A DNA stretch of 64,000 nt from Lampris incognitus (Eukaryota; Chordata; Actinopteri; Lampriformes; Lampridae), in assembly GCF_029633865.1 (NCBI RefSeq), contig NC_079230.1, positions 27,753,457 to 27,817,456 on the forward strand, written 5' to 3'. The position numbers were made by a program, and so were the translations under genes. The notes under the pieces were generated by a model. That model had not been told where the DNA came from. It did not search any database and saw only the letters and a program-made list of their open reading frames with translations. Of the stretch, positions 1 through 16,485 are shown one piece after another. The stretch's first letter is position 1, and each line of letters opens with the position of its first letter.

Positions 1-139
1 TGCCGGGAGAGAGGGGGGGGGGCGCGTGGTTGCCCAAGTCCACAAAAGCGTCGCGGACGGCAGCATTAAAAGCCGTCGAAAAAACAAAACAAACACACAC
101 ACACACGCGTCAGTGTATCGTAACAAAACGGACACTCAC

Positions 140-163
140 CAAATCTTCGATTTCGGGGATCAT
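140..163 (-). CDS. possible first coding exon of an unidentified minus-strand gene
   Basis: On the minus strand an ATG in good Kozak context (GCC before ATG) opens a short frame reading MIPEIEDL and runs directly into a consensus donor GTGAGT, phase 0. It lies at the edge of a CpG-rich block, as first exons often do. The rest of the gene would lie beyond the left edge. The peptide is too short to name. Start, donor and CpG context are seen; that it is a gene is inferred. Confidence 0.35.
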
Positions 164-330
164 GGCGATTTCAGTGCTAGACGACGAGGCCTCTCCCGGT
201 TTAGCGCGCGGACTGAAGCGGACTCGGCCGGGCGGCGCGCGCCGCCCCGGTTTTATCCCGCGCCGCGGGAAATCCCTCCCCTTACGGAAACCGGAGGATC
301 GGCTTCATTGTGTCCATTTAAACCCCGGGG
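160..330. promoter_or_regulatory. CpG-rich block, possible promoter
   Basis: Dense CG dinucleotides, including GCGCGCGCC-type runs around 225-270, stand out from AT-rich surroundings. The block sits just upstream of the candidate minus-strand exon at 140-163, so it may be that gene's promoter and 5' UTR. Short plus-strand frames over it are best explained by high GC content. Confidence 0.4.
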
Positions 331-433
331 TTCCGACAACAAGTCGCAGTGTGAGCGGATGTAGCCGCCACACAGGCAACACGACGAACGAGATGCATTA
401 CCAACACACCCATCAATCAAATTTAGATAATTG

Positions 434-2240
434 ACACTTTTTTTGCTTTTTCTCAAACCAAGCACAGCTGACACAAATTCACCCCTGGCATGAAAATCCC
501 AAAGGGTTTGTGTCTCTTTTGTGTTGTGTGAACTGATTCGGCTTTCTGGAATGAGATTTATGTTAGGTTGACCAGAACAGTGTGCGAATTCGTATCAAAA
601 GCAAGGCATCGAAATCGGCCAAAAAGTAAAACCTGTTACTAAGCAGGGAAAACGTTGCCAGCCCGCATGACACCTACTGACGTACGTGATTTCCCGTCAG
701 GTACGCCGATCCTTCCCCCTGACGAGGGTTTCCCCCCGTTCTGCTCAACAAAACCCTGGGGCGGAATATAAGGTGGCGACAGATCATACGTTTACCAAAC
801 CAAGCATGGGGCACGAATGGCAAAGATAGGACTGATGACGGTTTCACGGATGCACGTCTCGTTCATATCTACCTGCGATTTGTGCGGACGTTCTTCAAGT
901 CAGGATGACTTGACAAATTCCCGGTGCATTGTCGAATTCTGTATCCCCGTCGAGATCTGTCCCCCCTATGGAAACACGTTAGCTATCGGTTACGATTAGG
1001 TGAAGGTCAGCGTTAGGTTAAGGTTAGGGCTGGGTTGAGGTTGAGGTTAAATTGCGGTTGGGGTTAGGTTAAGGTTAATCAAGCGTACCGCCAGTGTTGT
1101 ATTGAACGATGGCTAGGGGGGGAAACATCTCGACGGGGAAACAGAGTTCGGTACAACACCGCCTGCTGACCGGAGTGGGGGGGGGGGGCTGCACTGTTTT
1201 GTTAGGGCGTAACTTACTTCCGGGTGCTTGTTTTTTGGACTTTTTTTTTTTAGGGCTTTACCCATAATACATCCATGGGTCACCTTACAGCTGTGTTTAA
1301 CCTTTTGTCCAATAGAACACCATATGTAAATAGTGTTTGATTAAATTGTCAGTAATCCCAAAACCCTTACCAACTTTTATTACTGCTGTTAACCTCTTGT
1401 ACTCCCAAACTTCTGTTGTCTATTGTCTTCTAATGTTGATCCATGGGAGCTGTGATTCTTCAAGCTACTACAGTTGGAAGTCATCATCAGATAAGGTGAT
1501 CAGTTAGCTTTTTATACATAATTATTATAAAACCATTGCCTAAATAGTTTTGTGAGACATCACGGATACTGATGGCTGTAAATTGAACTTTGGATAGGGG
1601 TTGGGACTAGTAAAGTTCTCAACTTCTTCTTACCTCTTTTGAACATGATCGGTATTATTTGAGTTGCTTATTGTCGCTTATATGTTGCCAATGTTTGATT
1701 TTATCGCTCATGTTTTCTTCAATACGATCAATACAATTGGTCAATCGATTGATTGAAGCTGTGAAATAACACTGAAATCTCCAATAGGAACCAACAGACC
1801 TTTGACAGCAAACATTATACGTCACTCGTCTTTGTGATTTCATCAGTTCTGTCACAAAGTGAGATGACAGGCGATCGATCAGGGTTGTGGTTAAGAATGA
1901 ACCGGTTGCCCGGTCTTGTGAATCCACCAGACACTACCGGGACTCAATCTGCCTCCATCTTTCCTTACCATGCAAATGAGGCTCTCAGCATCATGACCAC
2001 TGCAGCCTCATGAAATGTAAATCAGGGTCTAAAGAGACCCCCTCTTCATTCCCCATCAAACAAAAAGCTGGAATAGGCAGTTGGACGCAGACGGTGTCTG
2101 TTGGGTTTGCTCTCGGTGAAGAGGGACGGGGATCTTCAAAGGGCTCCTCTCTTTTCCGCAGCTGTGATGTGCACGATGCCTATGAATGAAGACCACGCCG
2201 ACCTCTGTCGTGTTGGACGCTCACAGCCTTCAAAGTGAAA
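434..2240. other. intergenic stretch without a recognisable gene
   Basis: Only short frames are found here, none with a recognisable motif. The one notable feature is the GGTTAG-like block near 1003-1077. A G-run of about a dozen bases lies near 1175. I see no exon, RNA gene or classifiable transposon. Confidence 0.5.
1003..1077 (+). repeat. degenerate telomere-like GGTTAG repeat
   Basis: The block consists of variants of GGTTAG, GGTTAAG, GGTTGAG and GGTTAGGG in one orientation for about 75 bp. It is too degenerate to be a functional telomere and resembles an interstitial telomere-like satellite remnant. Confidence 0.5.
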
Positions 2241-2247
2241 TTCACCA

Positions 2248-2253
2248 TTTATT
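2248..2253 (-). terminator. ptgr1: putative ptgr1 polyadenylation signal
   Basis: A canonical AATAAA on the minus strand lies about 400 bp past the ptgr1 stop codon. It would give a plausible 3' UTR. No transcript evidence is available here. Confidence 0.45.
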
Positions 2254-2659
2254 CTTTTACTATGCTCAGGAATGGTAGGTGGAAGAAAACAAAACCATAA
2301 ATATTCTCAGTAAACGTTTGGTTTTTTTTAAAGACACAGATGAAGAAATGAATAATGGATCTGCAGTAAACAATACATGAGTGAAATATGCAATAGAACT
2401 GTTAAAGGCCACCAAATGTAAAGTCCCGGCAGGGCACAGCTAACGTGCACATGGGCAAACTTATCAATACTTACTATATTTCAAGTCTATTGACTAAAGA
2501 GGTATAGTAACATAACATAACAGTATCTTGTTCGCAAGTTATGACTAACAATACAAAATAGTTCATATGAGTTATGGACAATCCGAACATATCTGGGTAC
2601 TTGAAGCTGCATAGCCACATGCTCCCGTTTCTGATAAGTCCGTCTTCTTATTTTCCACC

Positions 2660-8130
<5,471 letters not shown>

Positions 8131-8840
8131 GGTTCTTTGCTTTGGACAGCTATGAGAGAGAGCAGCTGTTCAATATTACCCAGAGGGACAGTAACATTAT
8201 GACGTCACCATGTCTTGGTAAGTACTGTGCAATATCTTAGCAATGCTTCATTTATCTTTGGTGTTGACCAGGCAAGTGAAAGACATTATCCATATAAACC
8301 CTGCTGATACATGAAGGGAAGATGCAGACAAAGAAGCGGGGAAAAGTTTTTTTTTTAAACACTGATCGTCTAAACTTACGTTTGACCCTACAGCTGTTAA
8401 CAGTGGGAGACGGTACTGCAAAATGTGCTAGTTGCTAACTTGCGTTAAACTATAATAAAAAAAACCGTCCACGTGATTTTTTGTGCAACGCTGTATAAAA
8501 AATTTAAAAAATCAGGCAGCCAATAAAAGACACCAAGGACATGTAATCGCATTACTAATACACAAAACAGGCCCATATAATGACGCATGCACACATCCGA
8601 ATAAAGAATGAAACAAGTCCAAATTCAGAGACCCCACTCGTAGCGGAACGGCAAGCACGCATCTGAAGCTGAGAAAGTGTGCAGTGATTCGCACAACACC
8701 CATAGGGGGTCTTGACAGCAAAACCACCGTTACAGACAAGCCATCCGTTTTTTTGCATCCGTCTTCTATTAACAGCCGATCATTTACCAAAGTTAGCGTG
8801 TGATTCTATGGACGGCATTACCGCTAGCTGACTGACTTAC

Positions 8841-8885
8841 CCGTTACTATTTTCCATAAAGGACCGAGGCGAAATAACCCGAAGG
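8841..8885 (-). other. ptgr1: probable non-coding first exon of ptgr1 (3' boundary)
   Basis: A strong minus-strand donor, AACGG followed by GTAAGTCAG, lies in the CpG-rich region upstream of the ptgr1 ATG. The coding exon has an acceptor 19 nt before the ATG. The two would pair phase-free as a 5' UTR intron of about 690 bp. The 5' end of the exon is not fixed. Confidence 0.5.
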
Positions 8886-9346
8886 GAAAGTGGGAACTGG
8901 GGCGACACTGTCCCCCCCCCCCTGCTGAAACGTGGGCGGGGAGGCGGGAGATGCGGCGTGAATAAGACATTTGATTGGCTCGGAAAGTTTGGCGCCCGCC
9001 CCTTCTTGTCCGACGCAGACGTAACGTCAACGTAACGTATCTGCGTCATCTGGTTCGGATACGGGGCGCGAACGGCGAGGGAGGTGTCCATATCTACTTT
9101 GTGCGTTTTTTTCCCGGGTGAAGTGACGTTTAACAGATAAGAGTCCGACAAAACATCCCGGCTAACGGGAGTCTCGGTAGTTCACCTTTAAATTACAAAC
9201 GTAAACCTTTAAAACTTAAGTTTTATCGAAGTTGAGTTACTCGGTAGTTTTAATTCGCTGCTAATATCTGCGTTGACGTTCTTTAGCTTCAATGCTAATG
9301 CTGACTACACGGTGAAGGACTCCGGGCGTCGAGTCAAGCTAGTTTT

Positions 9347-9406
9347 GGTAACGTTGACATGGTTCTGGTAACGTTGACATGGTTCCGGTAACGTTGACAT
9401 GGTTCT
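9347..9406 (+). repeat. three tandem copies of a 20-bp unit upstream of haus3
   Basis: The unit GGTAACGTTGACATGGTTCT is repeated three times with one C/T change. It contains the palindrome AACGTT. It lies about 290 bp before the haus3 start codon. Confidence 0.9.
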
Positions 9407-9698
9407 GGTCCAATTTATTTCCTTTTAAGCGCCGTTTGTTATAAAAAGAACTTAACACCCTGAGAATTGCTTGTCGTATCCATAGCTAATAGTTACTCTC
9501 AAAAAAAGATATCCCTTTCACAGATTGGAGCTGACGTTAATATAATTTCTGTTCCGTCTGGGGAGGTCAAAGTTGAGCTTATTTTGAGTCTGCTGTCACC
9601 GTCGTCTTGTACTGCCCTCCACATAATCATCCAACGTTCACGTTCTGTTGCTACGTGGCTGTCTGGCACTGTAGCCGGGGTGACACGGTGCCGGTGCT

Positions 9699-10733
9699 AT
9701 GCCGAACGGAGGCCAGTTTGTGGAAGCGCTCAGTCGCCTTGGTTATCCTGGTGCCTCGTCACTGAAGGGCTCGGAGTTTGATTGGCTGTTTGACTGCGCT
9801 CCAGAGAACCTTAACTTCTTAAACTTCGTTTGCCGAACCCTCAATCCAAGCAATGTCCTAACACCAGAGGATGCACGTGCCTTTCGAGAACTGCAGAAGT
9901 CTGGTAAACCCATCTTGTATGAAGCTGCCCTGGACGAGGTCCTCAAGACAGTTGGACCCGCAGATGGGAGCAGTGCAAACATCTTAAGGCCCTCCTCTTC
10001 ATCTTCTTCCTCCTTGTTTGGAGGAGAGGGAGATGTGGACATTGAAGACTTGGAGGCAGAGCTGCAGGCGCTGCGTAAAGAGAAAGAGCTGAAGCAACGT
10101 CGCTACAAAAAGCTTCAGGTTGTGGCCACTGCCCGTGCTGAAGTTGGTCTTCGAATCACCACAGAGCTGGAGAGCACCGCTGGCAAGCTGAAGGATGCAA
10201 ATGCTGCCGTCGGGTTTGAAAATGCTGACACAAATTCTTTGTTACAAAGTCTATCTGATGAGGTGGGAAAACTAGCTTCTCACCTTCCAGTTGACCCAGA
10301 AGCCAAGAGCAAGGAGGGGGGAAAGGAAGAAACTGTGGCCCCAGTTTCCAAAAGAACCCCACTCCTTCTCTCCCAGTTGTCCCTGCAGCCCTACTTGCAC
10401 CAGGAGGAGCTCAGCACCAAAACACTGACTACCTTTACCCAAAAGCAGTTCTTCCAGGGGATCTCTGACATTGTACAGACCTCCTTCTCTAATCACCTTC
10501 AGCCCCTGGACCTCAGCTCTTGTGAAATGGGGGATGAGAGAGAGAAGGAGCAGGAGGATAAAGAGAAGAAGATGGAGGGAGAGGTGCATGTGGTGGAAAA
10601 ACGAAGGATCGAGATGGCCAGGCTGCAGCGGGCTTATATTGTGGCACAGCATCAGTTGCTGTCGGCCATGGCACAGGAGAAGAGCATCATGGCTGGACTG
10701 AACTGGCTCTCTGAAAAGTGCTCTTATGCCAAG
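9699..10733 (+). CDS. haus3: haus3 coding exon 1
   Basis: Carries the ATG and 345 codons, including the conserved N-terminal domain, a heptad-rich coiled coil ([20 protein letters not shown]) and the charged insert. It ends at CSYAK before donor GTAAAG, phase 0. Translation past the donor runs into a (TG)n tract and is not coding. Confidence 0.95.
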
Positions 10734-10891
10734 GTAAAGCACTCGACTGTGGATGATGTTATTCACTTGAATGTACACCTGCATTATTTAGTGAATTATT
10801 ACTGTACCAATTATAACTATACTGATTTGGAACAAAAATTCAGACCCCCCCCCCCCATTCCTAGCTCTATGATATCTGTATTATTCATCCA

Positions 10892-10925
<34 letters not shown>

Positions 10926-11098
10926 ATAAATGCATGTGTGTACATATATATAGTAGCTTTATTGACAGTTGAGGATTGCTTATGGCATGAAAGAGGCTTG
11001 TATTGTCTCAAAGAATTTACTTGACTCACTGGATTATACGTATATATATGTATGTATATACACATACGTGTATATATGTATGTATGTATATGTGTGTA

Positions 11099-11145
<47 letters not shown>

Positions 11146-12268
11146 GTGTGTGTGTGTATATATACAACCCCGAGAGACGTACTCATGGCTTCTTGGGATT
11201 ATTTCTGTATTAACATTCTTTTATTGCATCAACCTTTTTAGAGTATTTCCACTTCTACTTCACTGAACACGCGTGAGGCAATGTCCAGAAGGGAGCTCCA
11301 GGCTGTAGAGGCTGAGCTGGAAGCCTTGCTTCATGGCCCGTTTCTGGCTGCCCTCAGGGAGGCAGCCAGGCTGCTCAATGTGCCTGTGGTGAGGGGAGAC
11401 CTGGCGCTACAGCTGGCCAGACAGAACTACTGCACTTCCAAACAGGACCAGGTTGGTTGGTGACATCACATACCCCCCTTTCATATGAGCTCTAAAATGT
11501 ACAAATGTGATTCTTCATTGATCATTAAAGGGAAATTCTCTTTTCACGTCCCCTTTCTACTGGGAAGTCAAAGCGCAGGGTTAACTACAAGCAGTATGTC
11601 TTGATCTGGTAGCGATTCACTGTCCCCAAGAATATCTTACAAATAGGGCTCAGCGATATGGCCTAAAAATAATATCGCTATATTTTTAGGCTATATCACG
11701 ATACACAATATATATCTCAATATTTTGAAATCTCTAAAGCATTTCATTTCAAAGCTTGATTTTAACTGTTTGATGCATACAATCACACCAGTATGATGAC
11801 TCTAGTAGTCTCTGCAACATTTGTGAGCATAAAACATTCTCGTTTATATCCATAAGTGTTTTCTATTGGAACAATTTTTAACTTATAAACTCAAACAAAA
11901 AGGAGGAAACACAAACAAGTTAAATGTAACATAAAGTGTATTTATTTAAACCAGTCATTTAACAGTTGTTAAATGAAAATAAATAATGGCATAATGTAGG
12001 CCTAGCCTACATACTGTACCCTTGTTCTATAGAGCTCAAGCTCAACAAAGATCCTTTACAAAAACAGTTAAAAGCAACAAAAAAATGCGTTCAACAAGAA
12101 ACCCTGGGAAAGGCATTTCAAAACAACATAAAGTGCACTTTTAATGCATGTTTATGACAACAGGTTATCTAAAAAGAAATACAAATAGCATAGTGCCTGA
12201 ACCACAGAGGCAGAGTTCGGGGCTGTCACTGTGGGAAACCACTGTGCAGAATAACGGTAACATCACAG

Positions 12269-12329
<61 letters not shown>

Positions 12330-15300
12330 GTGATAAGTCACTGTGCATATCAATGAGGGAAAAATTGAATGTGAGGGATGTGTGGGAATGTATGTGCATG
12401 TGTACAGCTTGTCGGTACCAAAAGGTTGTCTGGAGGTTTTGTGCCAAAAACACAAGCCTATCAACGGCTTCTGGCTTGAGCGATGCCCACTGGCAAGTAA
12501 CTATATACACTCACTGGCCACTTTATTAGGTACACCTTGCTAGTACCGGGTTGGACCCCCTTTTGCCTTCAGAACTGCCTTAATCCTTCGTGGCATAGAT
12601 TCAACAAGGTACTGGAAACATTCCTCAGAGAGTTTGGCCCATATTGACATGATAGCATCACGCAGTTGCTGCAGATTTGTCGGCTGCACATCCATGATGC
12701 GAATCTCCCGGTCCACCACATCCCAAAGGTGCTCTATTGGATTGAGATCTGGTGACTGTGGAGGCCATTTGAGTACAGTGAACTCATTGTCATGTTCAAG
12801 AAACCAGTCTGAGATGATTCGAGCTTTATGACATGGCGCGTTATCCTGCTGGAAGTAGCCATCAGAAGATGGGAACGCTGTGGTCATAAAGGGATGGACA
12901 TGGTCAGCAACAATACTCAGGTAGGCTGTGGCGTTGACACGATGCTCAACTGGTACTAAGGGGCCCAAAGTGTGCCAAGAAAATATCCCCCACACCATTA
13001 CACCACCACCACAAACCTGAACCGTTGATACAAGGCAGGATGGATCCATGCTTTCATGTTGTTGACGCCAAATTCGGACCCTACCATCCGAATGTCGCAG
13101 CAGAAATCGAGACTCATCAGACCAGGCAACGTTTTTCCAATCTTCTATTGTCCAATTTTGGTGAGCCTGTGCGAATTGTAGCCTCAGTTTCCTGTTCTTA
13201 GCTGACAGGAGTGGCACCCGGTGTGGTCTTCTGCTGCTGTAGCCCATCTGCCTCAAGGTTCGACGTGTTGTGCGTTCAGAGATGCTCTTCTGCATACCTC
13301 GGTTGTAATGAGTGGTTATTTGAGTTACTGTTGCCTTTCTATCAGCTTGAACCAGTCTGGCCATTCTCCTCTGACCTCCGGCATCAACAAGGCATTTTCG
13401 CCCACAGAACTGCCGCTCACTGGATATTTTCTCTTTTTCGGACCATTCTCTGTAAACCCTAGAGATGGTTGTGCGTGAAAATCTCAGTAGATCAGCAGTT
13501 TCTGAAATACTCAGACCAGCCCGTCTGGCACCAACAACCATGCCACGTTCAAGGTCACTTAAATCACCTTTCTTCCCCATTCTGATGCTCGGTTTGAACT
13601 GCAGCAGATCGTCTTGACCATGTCTACATGCCTAACTGCATTGAGTTGCTGTCATGTGATTGGCTGATTAGAAATTTGCGTTAACGAGCAGTTGGACAGG
13701 TGTGCCTAATAAAGTGGCCGGTGAGTGTATTCTCACTGGTACTAAATATCCTTTCTGATGGGGAACTGGTGGCAGGCACATACAGATATTTCTGAACCAA
13801 ATTTTTCAGGTTTGGGAACATTTCCTCCTGGTCCTTTCACCGGCACAGGGGATCTGATTCATAGTCCACGCCAACAGACTGCAAGTAGGAAGACAAAACA
13901 TGCTCTCTGTGCGAGGGTGCAGCAGAAGATGTTGTTGCCCTTTTGAAGAAGGTGGTGGCAGGGTCAGCAAATTTCTCTTTCAGGTAATCCAGGATGGAGA
14001 CTTTGATGGGCTGGGTCAGTGCAGAGTCATCCTCCTGAATTGCCAAGATGCTGGAGCGGAAGAGATGAAGCACAGGCTTGATATAGGACACAGTGACGTA
14101 ATCCTCACCTGATAAAGCATCTGAATTCCACCAGGGGTTTTAGAGCCTTGTGCACTGACTCGAGGACTTCCAGGTCTTTTCAGGTCAGAACGAGGTGCCT
14201 GGTTTTTTTGTCCAAGGCCAAGACTTGAGAAATTGTTTGCTCCTGCTCCAGCACCCGCTCAATCATCTTCTGCCTGGATCCCAACCTGGTAGGGGACTCT
14301 GTGATCAGCTGGTGCGCAGGGATATTAAAGCTCTTTCTGTGCTGTAGCCAGGTCTCGCCTCCACTTCCAACTGAATGAGAAGGTGCTCACAACCTTCTTG
14401 CAAACCACAACAGCACGGTCAATACGGGAGTCTTTTCATGCTTCCCTCGGAGAATAAAAACAAAAATTTAGAAATGATATCGTAATTGTAAAGAAGTCCA
14501 ACAATTTAGTCACTCAACCTAACACCAAAATCATTTTGCAATTATTGATTTACTACAGATCTCCAACCAAATTGTTTTCTGGCGGCAATATGACAGTTAT
14601 GCTCCCCATCTTTTTGATAAATACATAACCACACACACACACACACTTTTTAATTCCATGAAACAATTATGTGCTCTCTGTGTTATGTTTATCATTTGGC
14701 TGTTATAACATTGCTGATCCCACTAGGGGCAGACAAATACTCACCATTTGCAAGGTGCAGCTAATGGCCAAAACACTGCAGTCTTGTCCACTTGTTGAGG
14801 CTCACAGCTTTGATTATGTTAGCCCCGTTATCGGTGATGATGCGCATTTGGCGAGCTTCCGTTAAGTTCCATGACATGAGCGCATCTTGCAAGCCGTGTG
14901 CGATTTAGCTCGCCTGTACGGTCCTCTGGGAAAAGAACTCATTTGAAGGCACAAGTGCTTCAACTCCCAATTGGCGATGTAGTGTACAGTGAAACTCTGA
15001 TATGGCTCACACGTTCTGCTGGACCACAAGTCGGTAGTTGTGGAGAAGTGGATCACATTTGTTAGCTGGTGGTCCAGCCTTTCTCTGAAATGTACAACTC
15101 TGGTAGAGCTTTCTTAGCAAAGAATTTGCGACTAGGCAGTACATACTTTGGATCAAGTGTATTAATGAGTTTTTTTAATCTGGGCTTCTCAACTGCACTA
15201 ACTGGGGCCATGTCTTTGGCGATGGAATGTGTAACTGCGGCCGTGATTTCTTTCCATTTTGGACTCTTTCTTGACGAGTCGTTCCAGTTGGCGGGAAGTC

Positions 15301-16428
15301 TGTTTCATTGTGCGGAGCTCAGGTGTGAACCAGGGTGCAGAGGTGTTGAAGGAGACTGTTTTCGTTTTGAGAGGGGCCAGTGTGTTGAGGAAGGCAGACA
15401 GAGTGGCATTGAGGTGATTGGTGAGATCATCAGGTAAGGTAGAGGCTGGTTCCAGAGGGAGAGCAGTGGAGAGCAGATCAGAGAGTTGGAGGGGGTCGTT
15501 AGATTTAGTATTGCGGAATGTTATTTCTCTGAGAAGGTGTGGCTGAGGGATTGGGGACGGAATAGTGAACTGGATGAGATTATGGTCGGACAGAGGAAAT
15601 GGGGATCAATGGATGTTGTGTACCAGTAGATTGACAGAGCAGACCAGGTCAAGGATATGGCCTTTGACATGGATGGGGAAAGTGACGTGCTGGGTGAGGT
15701 TGAAATTGTCCAGGGGAGTGATGAATTCTGATGCAAACTTACAGGTGGGTAAATCAGTATGATGTGACATCCAAAAGCTCCTGGGAGTCAGGGTTGCTAT
15801 ATTTGTCATTGAAATATGCCAGCACCTTGGTTTTAATCGACCTAGACAGGTCAGTGTCCTCATCATCTTCAACCACGACTGATGTGGCCAGAAGATGGAG
15901 AACTGGTTTGACGTAGGAGATGTTGGCATCCTCCTCTCCAGAAAGAGCATCAGTAAATTCCTGGAGAGGATGTAGCGCCTTGTGAATTTACTCTAACACA
16001 TCAATATCATGCCAGGTCAGGACGAGGGGGCATGCATTTCAATCGCCTGACAATACTTGGGATATGGCCTTGGTCTGTTCCAGCACTTTTGGAATCATAA
16101 TTTCTTTGGATCCCTATCTTGTTGGGCACTCAGTTATGAGGGTGTGCTCAGGAAGAGCTCCCTCTGTGCCTCAGTGATTGCTGCCTTCTTCTTCCAACTG
16201 TGGGAGCTTCTTGCACATCCCTGTTGCTCTTGACACACTCATCTTTGATTGTGTTTTCTGAAAGAAAATGGGAAAAAAATTAGTGTACTTTATACAATTT
16301 AAGTTGTTACTAGGCTGTCACAGGCACATGCACGCATGCACACACACAGCTACATTATTAAACAAACTTCATCTTTCATTCAGCCATTCTGTTCTTAATC
16401 TCTCACATTCTCTTTATCTCTCTCTCTG

Positions 16429-16485
<57 letters not shown>

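Larger units (their letters stand above)
8840..9698. promoter_or_regulatory. shared upstream region of ptgr1 and haus3
   Basis: Divergent gene starts and CpG-rich sequence at 8870-9160 suggest a bidirectional promoter. No clear TATA box was seen on either side. A 20-bp unit occurs three times at 9347-9406, between the CpG-rich part and the haus3 ATG. Confidence 0.55.

Noticed and set aside
26-434. Two overlapping plus-strand frames of 112 and 134 codons at the left edge
   Set aside because: They lie in GC-rich sequence and a CA tract, have no recognisable motif, and overlap a better-supported minus-strand exon start.
12165-12510. Thr-His and Val-Cys repeat proteins across CA/GT tracts
   Set aside because: Pure dinucleotide translation. 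The same was rejected at 10817-11167, 16268-16525, 33447-33818, 38409-38931, 40721-41214, 55284-55560, 56079-56461 and 61356-61945.
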